Positions 13,090 through 20,736 of a DNA stretch of 64,000 nt are shown here, one piece after another. The DNA is taken from contig NZ_JNIK01000006.1 in assembly GCF_000701365.1 (NCBI RefSeq), positions 62,001 through 126,000 on the forward strand, in the 5' to 3' direction. How positions within the stretch are numbered: position 1 is the stretch's first letter; each line of letters opens with the position of its first letter. Source of the DNA: Blastococcus sp. URHD0036. Its GTDB lineage: Bacteria; Actinomycetota; Actinomycetes; Mycobacteriales; Geodermatophilaceae. The notes below the pieces were generated by a model. It was not told where the DNA came from and made no database searches. It saw only the letters and a list, made by a program, of their open reading frames with translations. Made by a program: the position numbers and the translations under genes.

Positions 13090-14232
13090 TCACACCGGCC
13101 GCGTCGACACGGTGACGGTGAACTGCCGTCCGGCGTCGGCCACCCGGGTGGGCCCCACCAGGCGCCGCAGCGCCGCCCGGTGCGGGAGCCGGTTGTTGTA
13201 GACGGTCCACAGCTCGCCGCCGGGGCGCAGGACCCGTGCCGCCGCAGCGAACAGCCGGTCCGCGGCGGCGGTCACCACGGAGGTGCCGAGGTGGAACGGC
13301 GGGTTGCAGACGACGAGGTCCACGCTGCCGGGTCCGATCGTCGACGCCGCGTCGTCCCGGCTCGTCCGGACCCGGTCGGCGACCCCGTTGGCGGCCGCGG
13401 TGGCCGCCGCCGAGCCGACCGCGGCGGCGGACTGGTCGGAGGCCACCACGGTGAGGTCCAGGCGGGCGACCGCGAGGGCGACGGCCAGCACGCCGGTCCC
13501 GCAGCCCAGGTCGAGGGCGGTGCGGGCATCGGGAGCCGCCTGCGGCAGGTTGCGCAGCAGGGCCCGGGTGCCGTCGTCGACCCGGGTGCCGGCGAACGCG
13601 GCCCCGTGCGCGCACACCGTGAGGCCGCTGGGCTCGTCCCGCCGGCTGCGCGGGAAGGACGCCGGCACGTCGCCGCGCGGGCCGCGCGCCACGAGCAGCC
13701 GGGACTTCTGCCGCGCCAGGCTCGCCGTGACATCGGCGAAGCCGAGCCGCAGGACGTCGTTCATCCCGTGCGTCATGTGCTTGATCCGCCCGCCCACCAG
13801 CAGGGTGACGTCCGGCGCGGCGTGCGCGGCGACCAGCTCGGTCACCTCCCGCAGCGCGTCGAGGGCCTTCGGCGCCTTGGTGAGGACCAGGCGAGCGCCG
13901 GCGAACAGCTCGCCGTCCAGCGGCATCGAGCGGTAGGTGCCGGCCAGGCCGGTGCGGTCGGCGTTGGCCGCCAGCGCCAGCTCGCCGACCAGCAGGTCCT
14001 GGTGCACGCGCACGTCGCGCGCCCCGTGCAGGCCGACGGCGCCGAGCGTCAGCGCGCCGTGGGAGTCGTCGACGACCACGACCTCGCCCGGGCCGGCCGC
14101 CGCCAGCAGCGGCGCGGCCTCGTCGAGCAGCAGCCGGTCGGTGGCGTCGACGGCGACGAGCTCCGGCGCCTCGACGTCGGGCTCCCTCCGGAGCTGCGCG
14201 AACAGCTCGCTGCTCCCCCGCTCCGACGTCAT
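13090..14232 (-). CDS. RsmC/RlmG-like class I SAM methyltransferase
   Basis: A 380-residue protein with the two-domain layout of RsmC/RlmG (16S or 23S rRNA guanine-N2 methyltransferases). The N-terminal half resembles a degenerate methyltransferase domain; the C-terminal half has the SAM-binding motif LDLGCGTGVLAVALA (about residue 235) and the catalytic NPPFH typical of N2-guanine and N6-adenine enzymes (about 310). The ATG at MTSERGSSEL is divergent from the esterase gene, 42 bp apart. Target nucleotide cannot be told from sequence alone. Confidence 0.85.
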   Translation of the reverse strand: MTSERGSSELFAQLRREPDVEAPELVAVDATDRLLLDEAAPLLAAAGPGEVVVVDDSHGALTLGAVGLHGARDVRVHQDLLVGELALAANADRTGLAGTYRSMPLDGELFAGARLVLTKAPKALDALREVTELVAAHAAPDVTLLVGGRIKHMTHGMNDVLRLGFADVTASLARQKSRLLVARGPRGDVPASFPRSRRDEPSGLTVCAHGAAFAGTRVDDGTRALLRNLPQAAPDARTALDLGCGTGVLAVALAVARLDLTVVASDQSAAAVGSAAATAAANGVADRVRTSRDDAASTIGPGSVDLVVCNPPFHLGTSVVTAAADRLFAAAARVLRPGGELWTVYNNRLPHRAALRRLVGPTRVADAGRQFTVTVSTRPV

Positions 14233-14274
14233 CGGCCCTAGTCTCCCCCCGGCGGTCTCGACGAGGAGGAACCG

Positions 14275-15189
14275 GTGTCCGACGACGGCGTGCTCGACCC
14301 CTGGGTGGCGGACTGGCTGCAGGCGAACCCGCAGGGCTTCGCACTGCGCGACGTCCTCCCGTACGCCCGGCAGCCCATGGCCCCGGTCCCGGTCACCCGG
14401 GAGGTGGGCCGCGTGACCGACGAGGTGGCCGCCGGCGTGCCCGTCCGCGTGTACGAGCCGCGCGAGGAGCCCACCGGCCTGCTCGTCTACGCGCACGGCG
14501 GCGCCCACTGCGTCGGCAGCGTCGCCCTGATGGACGGCCTGGCCCGGGAACTGACGCACGCGACCGGCGCCGTCGTGGTGTCCGTCGACTACCGGCTGGC
14601 GCCAGAGGACCCCTTCCCGGCCGGCCTCGACGACAGCGAGGCCGTGACCCGCTGGGCGCTGGCGAACACCGCCCGCTTCGGCCTCCCGCCGGACCGCGTG
14701 GCGGTCTGCGGCGAGAGCGCCGGCGGCACCCTCGCCGCCGGGGTTACGCTGCGGCTGCGGGACGACCCGGGGGTGCGGCTGGCCGGGCAGGTGCTGATCT
14801 ACCCCGCCGTGGACGACGGCACGACGCCGCTGCCGTCCCGGCAGGAGTTCGCCGCCCTGACCATGCCCGAGGGCGAGATGGACTGGATCTGGTCGGCCTA
14901 CACCGGCGGGCGGGACCTGCGCGGGGACCCGTTCGCCGCGCCGCTGCACGCGGAGAGCCTGGCGGGCCTGCCCCCGGCGCTCGTCGTGCTGGGCGGGTGC
15001 GACTTCCTGCGCGACGAGGGTCGGCTGTACGCCGAGCGGCTGCGGGCCGACGGGGTCGAGGTGGAGGACGTCCTCTACCCCGGCCAGATCCACGGCTTCC
15101 TCAACCACGGGTTCCCGGCCGCCGCGGACGCCCACGCCCGGATCGGCACCTGGGTCCGGGCCCTGTTCGCCGGGGTGCCCGCCGCCTGA
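14275..15189 (+). CDS. Alpha/beta hydrolase of the hormone-sensitive-lipase family
   Basis: A 304-residue esterase/lipase-like protein. The oxyanion-hole motif is HGGA (in VYAHGGAHCVGS, around residue 75) in place of the usual HGGG; the nucleophile elbow is GESAGG (Ser about 149); VDYRLAPEDPFPA is the family block; acid and histidine lie in LVVLGGCDFLRDEG and GQIHGFLNH. Natural substrate unknown; family members cleave short acyl esters. GAGGAGGA precedes the GTG start. A 19-bp hairpin follows the stop. Confidence 0.9.
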   Translation: MSDDGVLDPWVADWLQANPQGFALRDVLPYARQPMAPVPVTREVGRVTDEVAAGVPVRVYEPREEPTGLLVYAHGGAHCVGSVALMDGLARELTHATGAVVVSVDYRLAPEDPFPAGLDDSEAVTRWALANTARFGLPPDRVAVCGESAGGTLAAGVTLRLRDDPGVRLAGQVLIYPAVDDGTTPLPSRQEFAALTMPEGEMDWIWSAYTGGRDLRGDPFAAPLHAESLAGLPPALVVLGGCDFLRDEGRLYAERLRADGVEVEDVLYPGQIHGFLNHGFPAAADAHARIGTWVRALFAGVPAA

Positions 15190-15198
15190 CCAGGCAGT

Positions 15199-15245
15199 GG
15201 ATCCTTTCCCCACGTCTTCGGGCCGGAGACGTGGGGAAGGGATCC
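15199..15245. terminator. Bidirectional terminator-like hairpin
   Basis: Nineteen-base arms beginning GGATCC pair with a single G-T exception around a 9-base loop. It sits between the convergent esterase gene and msrA, where a two-way terminator is expected. There is no clear T-run, as is common in actinobacteria. Confidence 0.75.
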
Positions 15246-15258
15246 CATGCCTCGGCCC

Positions 15259-15915
15259 TCAGACCCCCGAGAGGCCGACCGGGCAGGAGACGCCCGTCGA
15301 GTGCACCGGGCAGTAGCCGTTCGGCACCTTGTAGAGGTACTGCTGGTGATAGTCCTCGGCGTAGAAGAACTCACCGAGCGGGGCGATCTCGGTGGTGATG
15401 TCGCCGTAGCCCGCGGCACGCAGCCGCTCCTGGTAGGCGTCGCGGGTGGACCGCGCGGCCGCCTCCTGCTCCGGGTCCGCGTAGTAGACGGCCGAGCGGT
15501 ACTGCGTGCCGACGTCGTTCCCCTGGCGCATGCCCTGGGTCGGGTCGTGGTCCTCCCAGAAGGCCTTGAGCAGCTGCTCGTAGGACGTGAGCGCCGGGTC
15601 GAACACGACGAGGACGACCTCGGTGTGCCCGGTGCGCGCCGAGCAGACCTCCTCGTAGGTCGGGTTCGGGGTGTACCCACCCGCGTAGCCGGCGGCGGTG
15701 GAGTAGACGCCCGGCAGCTGCCAGAACACCTTCTCGACGCCCCAGAAGCAGCCGGCGCCGAAGACGGCGGTCTGCATGCCCTCGGGGAACGGCGGCCGGA
15801 TCCGGTTGCCGTTGACCGCGTGCAGCTCGGGGACGCCGGGGAGGGCGTCCGGGCGGCCGGGCAGCGCGTCCTCGGAGGTCACGGGCTCGGTCTTGTGGCG
15901 CGAGAACAGCGACAT
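15259..15915 (-). CDS. msrA: Peptide-methionine (S)-S-oxide reductase
   Basis: A 218-residue MsrA that reduces methionine-S-sulfoxide in proteins. The catalytic Cys is in [13 protein letters not shown] (about residue 56). [23 protein letters not shown] is split over the next conserved block, and the C-terminal Cys residues in [13 protein letters not shown] can act as resolving cysteines. The region up to residue 45 matches the longer actinobacterial MsrA form. It is a single gene on this strand; no msrB is adjacent. Confidence 0.96.
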   Translation of the reverse strand: MSLFSRHKTEPVTSEDALPGRPDALPGVPELHAVNGNRIRPPFPEGMQTAVFGAGCFWGVEKVFWQLPGVYSTAAGYAGGYTPNPTYEEVCSARTGHTEVVLVVFDPALTSYEQLLKAFWEDHDPTQGMRQGNDVGTQYRSAVYYADPEQEAAARSTRDAYQERLRAAGYGDITTEIAPLGEFFYAEDYHQQYLYKVPNGYCPVHSTGVSCPVGLSGV

Positions 15916-16015
15916 GCGCCGAGCCTAGGACCGTGCCGCCACCCCGGAGGGCGCCGCCGTCGCGGGCGTTGGAGGATCGTCCGGGTCGTCCGTCCGCGTC
16001 CCCCCGGAGGTCCCC

Positions 16016-17038
16016 GTGCCCGTTCCCGCCCGCGAGTGGCACCTGGCCGCGACCCCCCACGGCGAGCCGACGCCGGCCGACTTCCGGCTGGTCGAGGTCG
16101 AGCACCCCGACCCGGCCGACGGGCAGGTCGTCGTCCGCATGACGGCGATGTCGGTCGACCCGTACATGCGCGGGCGGATGCGGCCCGAACCCTCGTACGC
16201 GCCGCCGTGGGAGGTCGGCGCGGTGATGCAGGGCGGCGCGATCGGGCGGGTGGTCGAGTCGCGCTCGGACGACGTCCCGGTGGGGGCACTGGTGCTCACC
16301 AATGCCGCGTGGCGCGACGTCGCCGTCCTCGGTGCCCGCGAGGTGCAGGTGCTGCCCGAGCTCGAGGGCGTCTCCCCCACCCACCACCTCGGCGTCCTGG
16401 GCATGCCGGGACTGACGGCCTACGCCGGCCTGTTCCGGGTCGCCGAGTTCGTCCCCGGTGACGACGTCTTCGTGTCCGGCGCGGCCGGCGCGGTGGGCAG
16501 CGCGGTCGGCCAGTTCGCCCGGCTGCGCGGGGCCGGCTCGGTCATCGGCAGTGCCGGCAGCCCGGAGAAGGTCGCCTGGCTGACGGGGGAGCTCGGCTTC
16601 ACGGCGGCGTTCGACTACCACGACGGCCCGGTGTCCCGGCAGCTGCGCGCGGCGGCGCCCGACGGCATCAGCGTCTACTTCGACAACGTCGGCGGCGACC
16701 ACCTGGAGGCTGCGATCGGGTCGCTGCGGGTGCACGGCCGGGCGGCGCTGTGCGGGTCGATCTCCGGCTACAACGCCACCGAGCCACCGCCCGGGCCGCG
16801 GAACATGAGCCTCATGGTCGGCAAGCGGCTGACCCTGCGCGGCCTGCTCGTCGGCGACCACACCGACCTGCGCGGTGAGGCGACCGAGGCGATCGCCGGC
16901 TGGCTGCGGTCGGGGGAGCTGGTGGCGCGGGAGACCGTCTACGAGGGGCTGGACCAGGCGGTGCCGGCGTTCCTGGACCTCCTGCGCGGGGCCAACACCG
17001 GGAAGATGGTCGTCCGGCTCGCGCCCGACGCGCCGTGA
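16016..17038 (+). CDS. Zinc-independent MDR-family NADP-dependent oxidoreductase
   Basis: A 340-residue medium-chain reductase of the NADPH-dependent alkenal/one oxidoreductase (CurA-like) group. Seen: SVDPYMRGRM near residue 46, MPGLTAYAGL, the Rossmann motif VSGAAGAVGSAVGQ (about 156) and YFDNVGGDHLEAAI. No zinc-binding cysteine pattern. Such enzymes reduce reactive alpha,beta-unsaturated carbonyls. GGAGG lies just upstream of the GTG. The stop overlaps the next start (GTGA). Confidence 0.92.
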   Translation: MPVPAREWHLAATPHGEPTPADFRLVEVEHPDPADGQVVVRMTAMSVDPYMRGRMRPEPSYAPPWEVGAVMQGGAIGRVVESRSDDVPVGALVLTNAAWRDVAVLGAREVQVLPELEGVSPTHHLGVLGMPGLTAYAGLFRVAEFVPGDDVFVSGAAGAVGSAVGQFARLRGAGSVIGSAGSPEKVAWLTGELGFTAAFDYHDGPVSRQLRAAAPDGISVYFDNVGGDHLEAAIGSLRVHGRAALCGSISGYNATEPPPGPRNMSLMVGKRLTLRGLLVGDHTDLRGEATEAIAGWLRSGELVARETVYEGLDQAVPAFLDLLRGANTGKMVVRLAPDAP

Positions 17039-17754
17039 CCTCCGCGTTCGCCCCGGCCCTCGAGCACGCCGCGGCACCGGGGACCGCCCGCGCCGTGGCG
17101 CTGTTCTGCCACGGCGGCACGGTGGAGAGCGTCCAGCCGCCGCGCGAGCGGGCGCTGTCCCTGCTGCGGATGCGCGCGATCGAGGAGTTCGTGCGGCGGT
17201 CGGTCGGGCCGCGGGGACTGGACACCTACCTGCTGCGCTACCGGGTGGCCGGCTGGAACGGGGTCGCCGCCGACCCCTACGCCGACGTCCGGTGGGCGCT
17301 GGAACGGATCCGCGCCGAGCACGGCGACGACCTCCCCGTCGTCCTCGTCGGGCACTCGATGGGTGGCCGGGCGGTGCTGCGCGCCGGCGGGGAGCCCGGG
17401 GTCGCCGCGGTCTGCGCGCTGGCGCCGTGGACACCGCCGGGCGAGCCGGTGGGCCACCTGCGCGGGCGGACCGTCGTCCTGCTCCACGGCCGCGGCGACC
17501 GGTGGGTGCCCACCCGCCTGTCGGCCGACTACGCGGTGCGGGCGCAGCGGGCCGGCGCGCGGATCGCCCGGTTCACCGTCGCCGGCGGGCACTCGATGGT
17601 CCGCCGGTCGGGGCTGTGGCACGCCCTGGTCCGCGACGTCGTGCTCGCCGGGGCCGGGTTCGCGCCGGAACGGGACGACGTCCGCGCGGCGCTGGACGCG
17701 CCGCCGCCGGACGGCCTGGCCGTGCCGCTGGACCCCCCGCGCCGCCGCCGCTAG
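17035..17754 (+). CDS. Alpha/beta hydrolase fold protein
   Basis: A 239-residue hydrolase with a classical nucleophile elbow GHSMGG (Ser near residue 106), an early FCHGGT strand-turn, an acid residue in LLHGRGDRWVPT and the catalytic His in AGGHSMV. Substrate unknown. Translation is coupled to the upstream MDR gene by a GTGA overlap, so both may work on the same small molecules. A hairpin follows its stop. Confidence 0.88.
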   Translation: MTSAFAPALEHAAAPGTARAVALFCHGGTVESVQPPRERALSLLRMRAIEEFVRRSVGPRGLDTYLLRYRVAGWNGVAADPYADVRWALERIRAEHGDDLPVVLVGHSMGGRAVLRAGGEPGVAAVCALAPWTPPGEPVGHLRGRTVVLLHGRGDRWVPTRLSADYAVRAQRAGARIARFTVAGGHSMVRRSGLWHALVRDVVLAGAGFAPERDDVRAALDAPPPDGLAVPLDPPRRRR

Positions 17755-17762
17755 CCGCTGAT

Positions 17763-17801
17763 GGAGTGCCTGGAGCGAGGTTTCCTCGCCTCTCGCACTC
17801 C
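17763..17801 (+). terminator. Hairpin after the hydrolase gene
   Basis: GGAGTGC pairs with GCACTCC and an inner GCGAGG pairs with CCTCGC around a 3-base loop, separated by a 5-base internal bulge. It starts 9 bp after the stop and before the rhodanese gene. Plausible terminator or processing site. Confidence 0.5.
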
Positions 17802-17889
17802 ACTCGGGCGACTCGGGTTGGCAGGAACGGTGCGGACGACGGCAGTCGGGCCGCTCGTCCGCGCGCCGGCCGCCCGTCAGGATCGCGGC

Positions 17890-18333
17890 GTGAGCCTGGA
17901 CTGGACGACCGACCCCGCCGACGCCGCCGCGCACTTCGCCCGCAGTCTGGCGGTGGAGACCGACGTGAGCGACGTGCACGCCGCCCTGGAGTCGGGCGAC
18001 CCCGGCTTCGTCCTGCTGGACAGCCGGAGTGCCGAGTCGTGGGCGCAGGGACACGTGCCGGGCGCGGTGCACCTGCCCGGGCGGGAGATCACCGCGCGGG
18101 TCGGCGAGCTGGACCGGTCCGTCCCGGTCGTCACCTACTGCTGGGGGCCCGGCTGCAACGGCGCCACCCGCGCCGCCCTCGCGCTCGCCACGCTGGGGTT
18201 CCGCGTGCGGGAGATGATCGGCGGCTTCGAGTACTGGGCGCGGGAAGGGCTGCTGGTCGAGACGGCCGAGGGGGTGCACCGGCCCGATGTCGACCTGCTC
18301 ACCGCCCCCGCCGGGATCAGCTGCGGCTGCTGA
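17890..18333 (+). CDS. Single-domain rhodanese
   Basis: A 147-residue rhodanese-homology protein. The core is LLDSRSAESWAQGHVPGAVHLPG (about 40-63, in two strands) and the active-site loop YCWGPGCNGA (about 95), whose Cys residues could carry persulfide. The loop is longer than the six residues of classical sulfurtransferases, so activity is uncertain. GTG start at VSLDWTTDP; no strong ribosome site, possibly leaderless. The gene end overlaps the convergent GNAT gene by 17 bp. Confidence 0.88.
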   Translation: MSLDWTTDPADAAAHFARSLAVETDVSDVHAALESGDPGFVLLDSRSAESWAQGHVPGAVHLPGREITARVGELDRSVPVVTYCWGPGCNGATRAALALATLGFRVREMIGGFEYWAREGLLVETAEGVHRPDVDLLTAPAGISCGC

Positions 18334-18886
18334 GCGCCGGCGGCGGGTCGTCGGCCAGCCGCGCCCACAGGAACTGGTCGAGCTTGACGCCGTCGTAGCG
18401 GTGCGACCGGCGCAGCCGGCCCTCCCACGTGAAGCCGGCCTTCTCCGCGACCCGGCCGGACGCGGCGTTGGCGATCGCGTGGAACAACTCGACCCGGTCG
18501 ACGGCCGTGGTGGCGAACAGATGGCGGCAGGCGGTGTCGACGGCGAGCGGGGCCAGGCCGCGGCCGCGCGAGGCGGGCGCCGTCCAGTAGCCGACCATGG
18601 CCAGCCCCTCGACGGGGTCGAGGAACGAGAAGCCGACCGATCCGGCGAGCGCACCGGTTCCCGGATCGACGACCGCCCAGTGCAGCCGGTCCGGCGCCGG
18701 CTCCAGCCGGCGGCCCAGCCACGCGGCGGCGTCCTCGCGGGAGTCGACGGCGAGCCCGCCCCAGCGGCGCATCTGCTCGTCCTGGAAGGCGGTCCAGGCG
18801 TCGTCGAGGTCGTCGGCGCGCCACGGCCGCAGCCGCAGACCTCCGCCGTCCAGGTCGACGGGCTCCGGTGACTGATCGGGCTGCAC
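18317..18886 (-). CDS. GNAT-family N-acetyltransferase, RimJ/RimL type
   Basis: A 189-residue acetyltransferase. GLRLRPWRADDLDDAW is the usual N-terminal strand, VGYWTAPASRGRGLAPLAV contains the acetyl-CoA pyrophosphate-binding R-x-x-G-x-G/A loop, and ANAASGRVAEKAGFTWEG is the typical C-terminal block of RimJ/RimL proteins. The acceptor is unknown. It lies on the same strand as the glyoxalase-fold gene upstream but is separated from it by a strong hairpin. Confidence 0.9.
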   Translation of the reverse strand: MQPDQSPEPVDLDGGGLRLRPWRADDLDDAWTAFQDEQMRRWGGLAVDSREDAAAWLGRRLEPAPDRLHWAVVDPGTGALAGSVGFSFLDPVEGLAMVGYWTAPASRGRGLAPLAVDTACRHLFATTAVDRVELFHAIANAASGRVAEKAGFTWEGRLRRSHRYDGVKLDQFLWARLADDPPPALSSRS

Positions 18887-18904
18887 GGGAAGAGATCCTG
18901 CCCC

Positions 18905-18946
18905 GGAGGAGATCCGGAGGCGTTACGCCTCCGGATCTCCTCCGCC
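18905..18946. repeat. 42-bp hairpin element, copy 2
   Basis: A nearly perfect palindrome: GGAGGAGATCCGGAGGCGT and its complement meet at a tiny loop. It begins one base past the stop of the glyoxalase-fold gene on the minus strand. Same length, ends (GGAGGAGAT and CTCCGCC) and loop pattern (GGCGTNAC) as the element at 9482-9523, with paired changes in the stem. Confidence 0.7.
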
Positions 18947-18947
18947 G

Positions 18948-19460
18948 TCAGACGGGGATGGAGACGCCGACGCCGCCGCGGGTCTGCGCGCCGTAGCGGG
19001 CGATCTCGCCGGGCAGGTCGAGGCGGCCGATGCGGGCGCGGGCGTCGGCCACCTCCGGGGTGATCAGGTCCGCCGGCACCAGCCACGACACCTCGAACTC
19101 CAGGCCGTCGGGGTCGTGGGCGTAGAGCGCCTTGGTGGTGCCGTGGTCGGAGGCGCCGGTGAGGGCGCCGGCCTGCAGCAGCGCGTCCTGGATCCGGGAG
19201 AGTTCGGCGAGCGTGTCGACCTCCCAGGCCAGGTGGTACAGCCCCACGGTGCGACGGCCGGCCTCCGACGCCCCGGCACGGTCCCCCAGGGCGAACAGCC
19301 CGAGGTCGTGGTCGTTGGTCGAGCCCTCGGCCTGAAGGAACGCGGCCCGGCCCGGGATCTCCATCACCGGCCGGAAGCCCAGGACCTCGCGGTAGAAGGC
19401 GACGCTGCGGTCGACGTCGCGGACGTAGAGGACGGCGTGGTTCAGGCGCTGGACGGGCAC
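18948..19460 (-). CDS. VOC-family (glyoxalase/bleomycin-resistance/dioxygenase fold) protein
   Basis: A 170-residue protein with two VOC modules in one chain: LNHAVLYVRDVDRSVAFYREVLGF at the start (first metal His), LYHLAWEVDTLAELSRIQDAL in the middle (second His), and KALYAHDPDGLEFEVSW (metal Glu). Resembles extradiol-dioxygenase-like or glyoxalase proteins; reaction unknown. The GTG has GGGAG upstream. An unusually AT-rich stretch lies 40 bp further upstream and is a probable promoter or operator. Confidence 0.88.
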   Translation of the reverse strand: MPVQRLNHAVLYVRDVDRSVAFYREVLGFRPVMEIPGRAAFLQAEGSTNDHDLGLFALGDRAGASEAGRRTVGLYHLAWEVDTLAELSRIQDALLQAGALTGASDHGTTKALYAHDPDGLEFEVSWLVPADLITPEVADARARIGRLDLPGEIARYGAQTRGGVGVSIPV

Positions 19461-19498
19461 GGTGGGCTCCCTCGGGGTGACGTGACCCCAGTGTGCGC

Positions 19499-19521
19499 CT
19501 ATTTAGATGAGAGTTCAAGTA
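19499..19521 (-). promoter_or_regulatory. AT-rich promoter/operator patch before the VOC gene
   Basis: In a window of roughly 75% G+C this stretch (containing ATTTAGATGAGAGTTCAAG) is mostly A and T. TTGAAC and TAAATA read on the minus strand, but their spacing is too short for a classical -35/-10 pair, so an operator around a promoter is more likely. Confidence 0.45.
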
Positions 19522-19593
19522 TCCGGCCCGGGGAACGAGAACGACAGGCGCGTCCGGCCCGGTGGGCAGCGGCGCGAGGTCCGAGCCGGTCGG

Positions 19594-20169
19594 CTACCGG
19601 GGCCAGCGGTGGACGAGCTCGTCCGGAGCCCAGTCCGGCCAGCGACAGGCGCCGACCGACAGCCCGCCGGCGAACCTGGCCACCTCGGCGGGCCCGTCGA
19701 CACGGGAGTTGTCGAAGACGGCGGAGAGGTCCGCCTGGCCGATCGCGTCGGCGACCAGTGGCCAGAGTCGGGCGTAGCGACTGCGGATCTTCTCCTCCGG
19801 GACGGCGTGGCCCCCGGCGGCGACGCGGTGCAGGACCCGGTGGACCGAGAGCTGCTCCGGGACCAGCAGCACGTGCAGCGCGACGGTGTAGCCGGCCGCC
19901 TGCGCCCGGGAGACGAGGTCGAGCTTGGACGGGTGGGAGAACACCGTCTCGGCGATGAAGGGCACTCCGGCCGCGATCAGCGCCTCCCGGGTGTCGGACG
20001 CGACGCGGGCGGCGTCGTAGGCGTGCCCCGATGGGTCGTCGGGCCAGCGGGCTGACGCGATCACATCGGCGTTGACGAACGTGACCCCGGGCCGGAGTGG
20101 GGCGAGCACGAGCTCGACGAAGGTGGACTTCCCGGCACCGTTGGGGCCGACCACCAGGTCCAGACGCAC
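19594..20169 (-). CDS. Zeta-toxin-like kinase (toxin of a type II module)
   Basis: A 191-residue P-loop protein. Walker A is VVGPNGAGKST (residues 6-16); FVNADVIA supplies the conserved Asp, and FIAETVFSHPSKLDLV matches the zeta-toxin substrate block with Glu-Thr-Val-Phe. Zeta toxins phosphorylate UDP-N-acetylglucosamine or related metabolites; whether this one is toxic is not shown. It begins 7 bp after the upstream antitoxin-like gene. Length is shorter than streptococcal zeta but normal for chromosomal versions. Confidence 0.88.
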   Translation of the reverse strand: MRLDLVVGPNGAGKSTFVELVLAPLRPGVTFVNADVIASARWPDDPSGHAYDAARVASDTREALIAAGVPFIAETVFSHPSKLDLVSRAQAAGYTVALHVLLVPEQLSVHRVLHRVAAGGHAVPEEKIRSRYARLWPLVADAIGQADLSAVFDNSRVDGPAEVARFAGGLSVGACRWPDWAPDELVHRWPR

Positions 20170-20176
20170 CGGGGCG

Positions 20177-20560
20177 CTATGCGAGCAGGCTGGTGGTGCC
20201 GTCCGGGTGGTAGCGCGTCAGCCGGCCGTGCTCGTCGAGGGCGACCGTCGTGACCCCGCGGGCAGCGAGCACCTCGCCGAAGCGGATCGTGCGGGCCGCC
20301 TCGGAGACGGACGCATCCAGCTCGGCGTTGAACACCACCCGTTCGTCCCCACTCAGCTCGCGCTCGTCGAGCTCCCCGGCGAGAGCGGCCTCGACCCGGC
20401 GACGAGCCAGGGAGGTCTGCATGGAGACGGCCCGACCGACGCGGGCCCAATGGTCGAGCTGCTGCTTGGCCGAACGGGACTGTCGCTCGCCCTCGGCCGC
20501 AGCAGCCTCCAACAAGTCCGCCGCGACCCGGGTCGGGCGGTCTGCCACTGTCTTCACCAC
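20177..20560 (-). CDS. ParD-like antitoxin paired with the zeta-like toxin
   Basis: A 127-residue protein like the ParD-like antitoxin family: VADRPTRVAADLLEAAA followed by SRSAKQQLDHWARVGRAV, in which the QxxHWARxGRA block is the family signature. The C-terminal part ends in ALDEHGRLTRYHPDG and probably contacts the toxin. Two GTG codons in a row start the gene with AGGAGG upstream. Two identical-type palindromes directly upstream are the likely self-regulation site. Note the classical zeta partner is epsilon, so this is a mixed pairing. Confidence 0.85.
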   Translation of the reverse strand: MVKTVADRPTRVAADLLEAAAAEGERQSRSAKQQLDHWARVGRAVSMQTSLARRRVEAALAGELDERELSGDERVVFNAELDASVSEAARTIRFGEVLAARGVTTVALDEHGRLTRYHPDGTTSLLA

Positions 20561-20570
20561 GCCACCTCCT

Positions 20571-20603
20571 GTAGCAGGATGCTACGCCGTAGCAAGATGC
20601 TAC
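20571..20603. promoter_or_regulatory. Doubled palindromic operator of the toxin-antitoxin genes
   Basis: Two copies of GTAGCA-N3-TGCTAC with perfect 6-bp arms, repeating every 18 bp, only 11 bp before the antitoxin start. The arrangement on one DNA face every ~1.7 turns is typical for cooperative binding of dimeric antitoxin. Confidence 0.75.
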
Positions 20604-20644
20604 GCAACGGTGGTGCAGGACGACCGGACGGCCAACGCGACTTC

Positions 20645-20658
20645 GGCCCCCGGGGGCC
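20645..20658. promoter_or_regulatory. 14-bp palindrome in the mntH leader
   Basis: GGCCCCCGGGGGCC is a perfect palindrome 79 bp before the mntH start, in the 133-bp region shared by the divergent toxin-antitoxin and mntH promoters. It may be a stable RNA hairpin or an operator. No yybP-ykoY (Mn riboswitch) core is visible. Confidence 0.35.
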
Positions 20659-20736
20659 ACGGGGTGGCCCGGGAGTGACACCCCCGCCGGGCAGGAGAGG
20701 AGCGCCAGCCCACCCTCCCGCCCCTGCGAGGCCGCC

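Noticed and set aside
20604-20736. A manganese riboswitch in the mntH leader
   Set aside because: Only a GC palindrome is seen; the conserved yybP-ykoY core sequences are missing.
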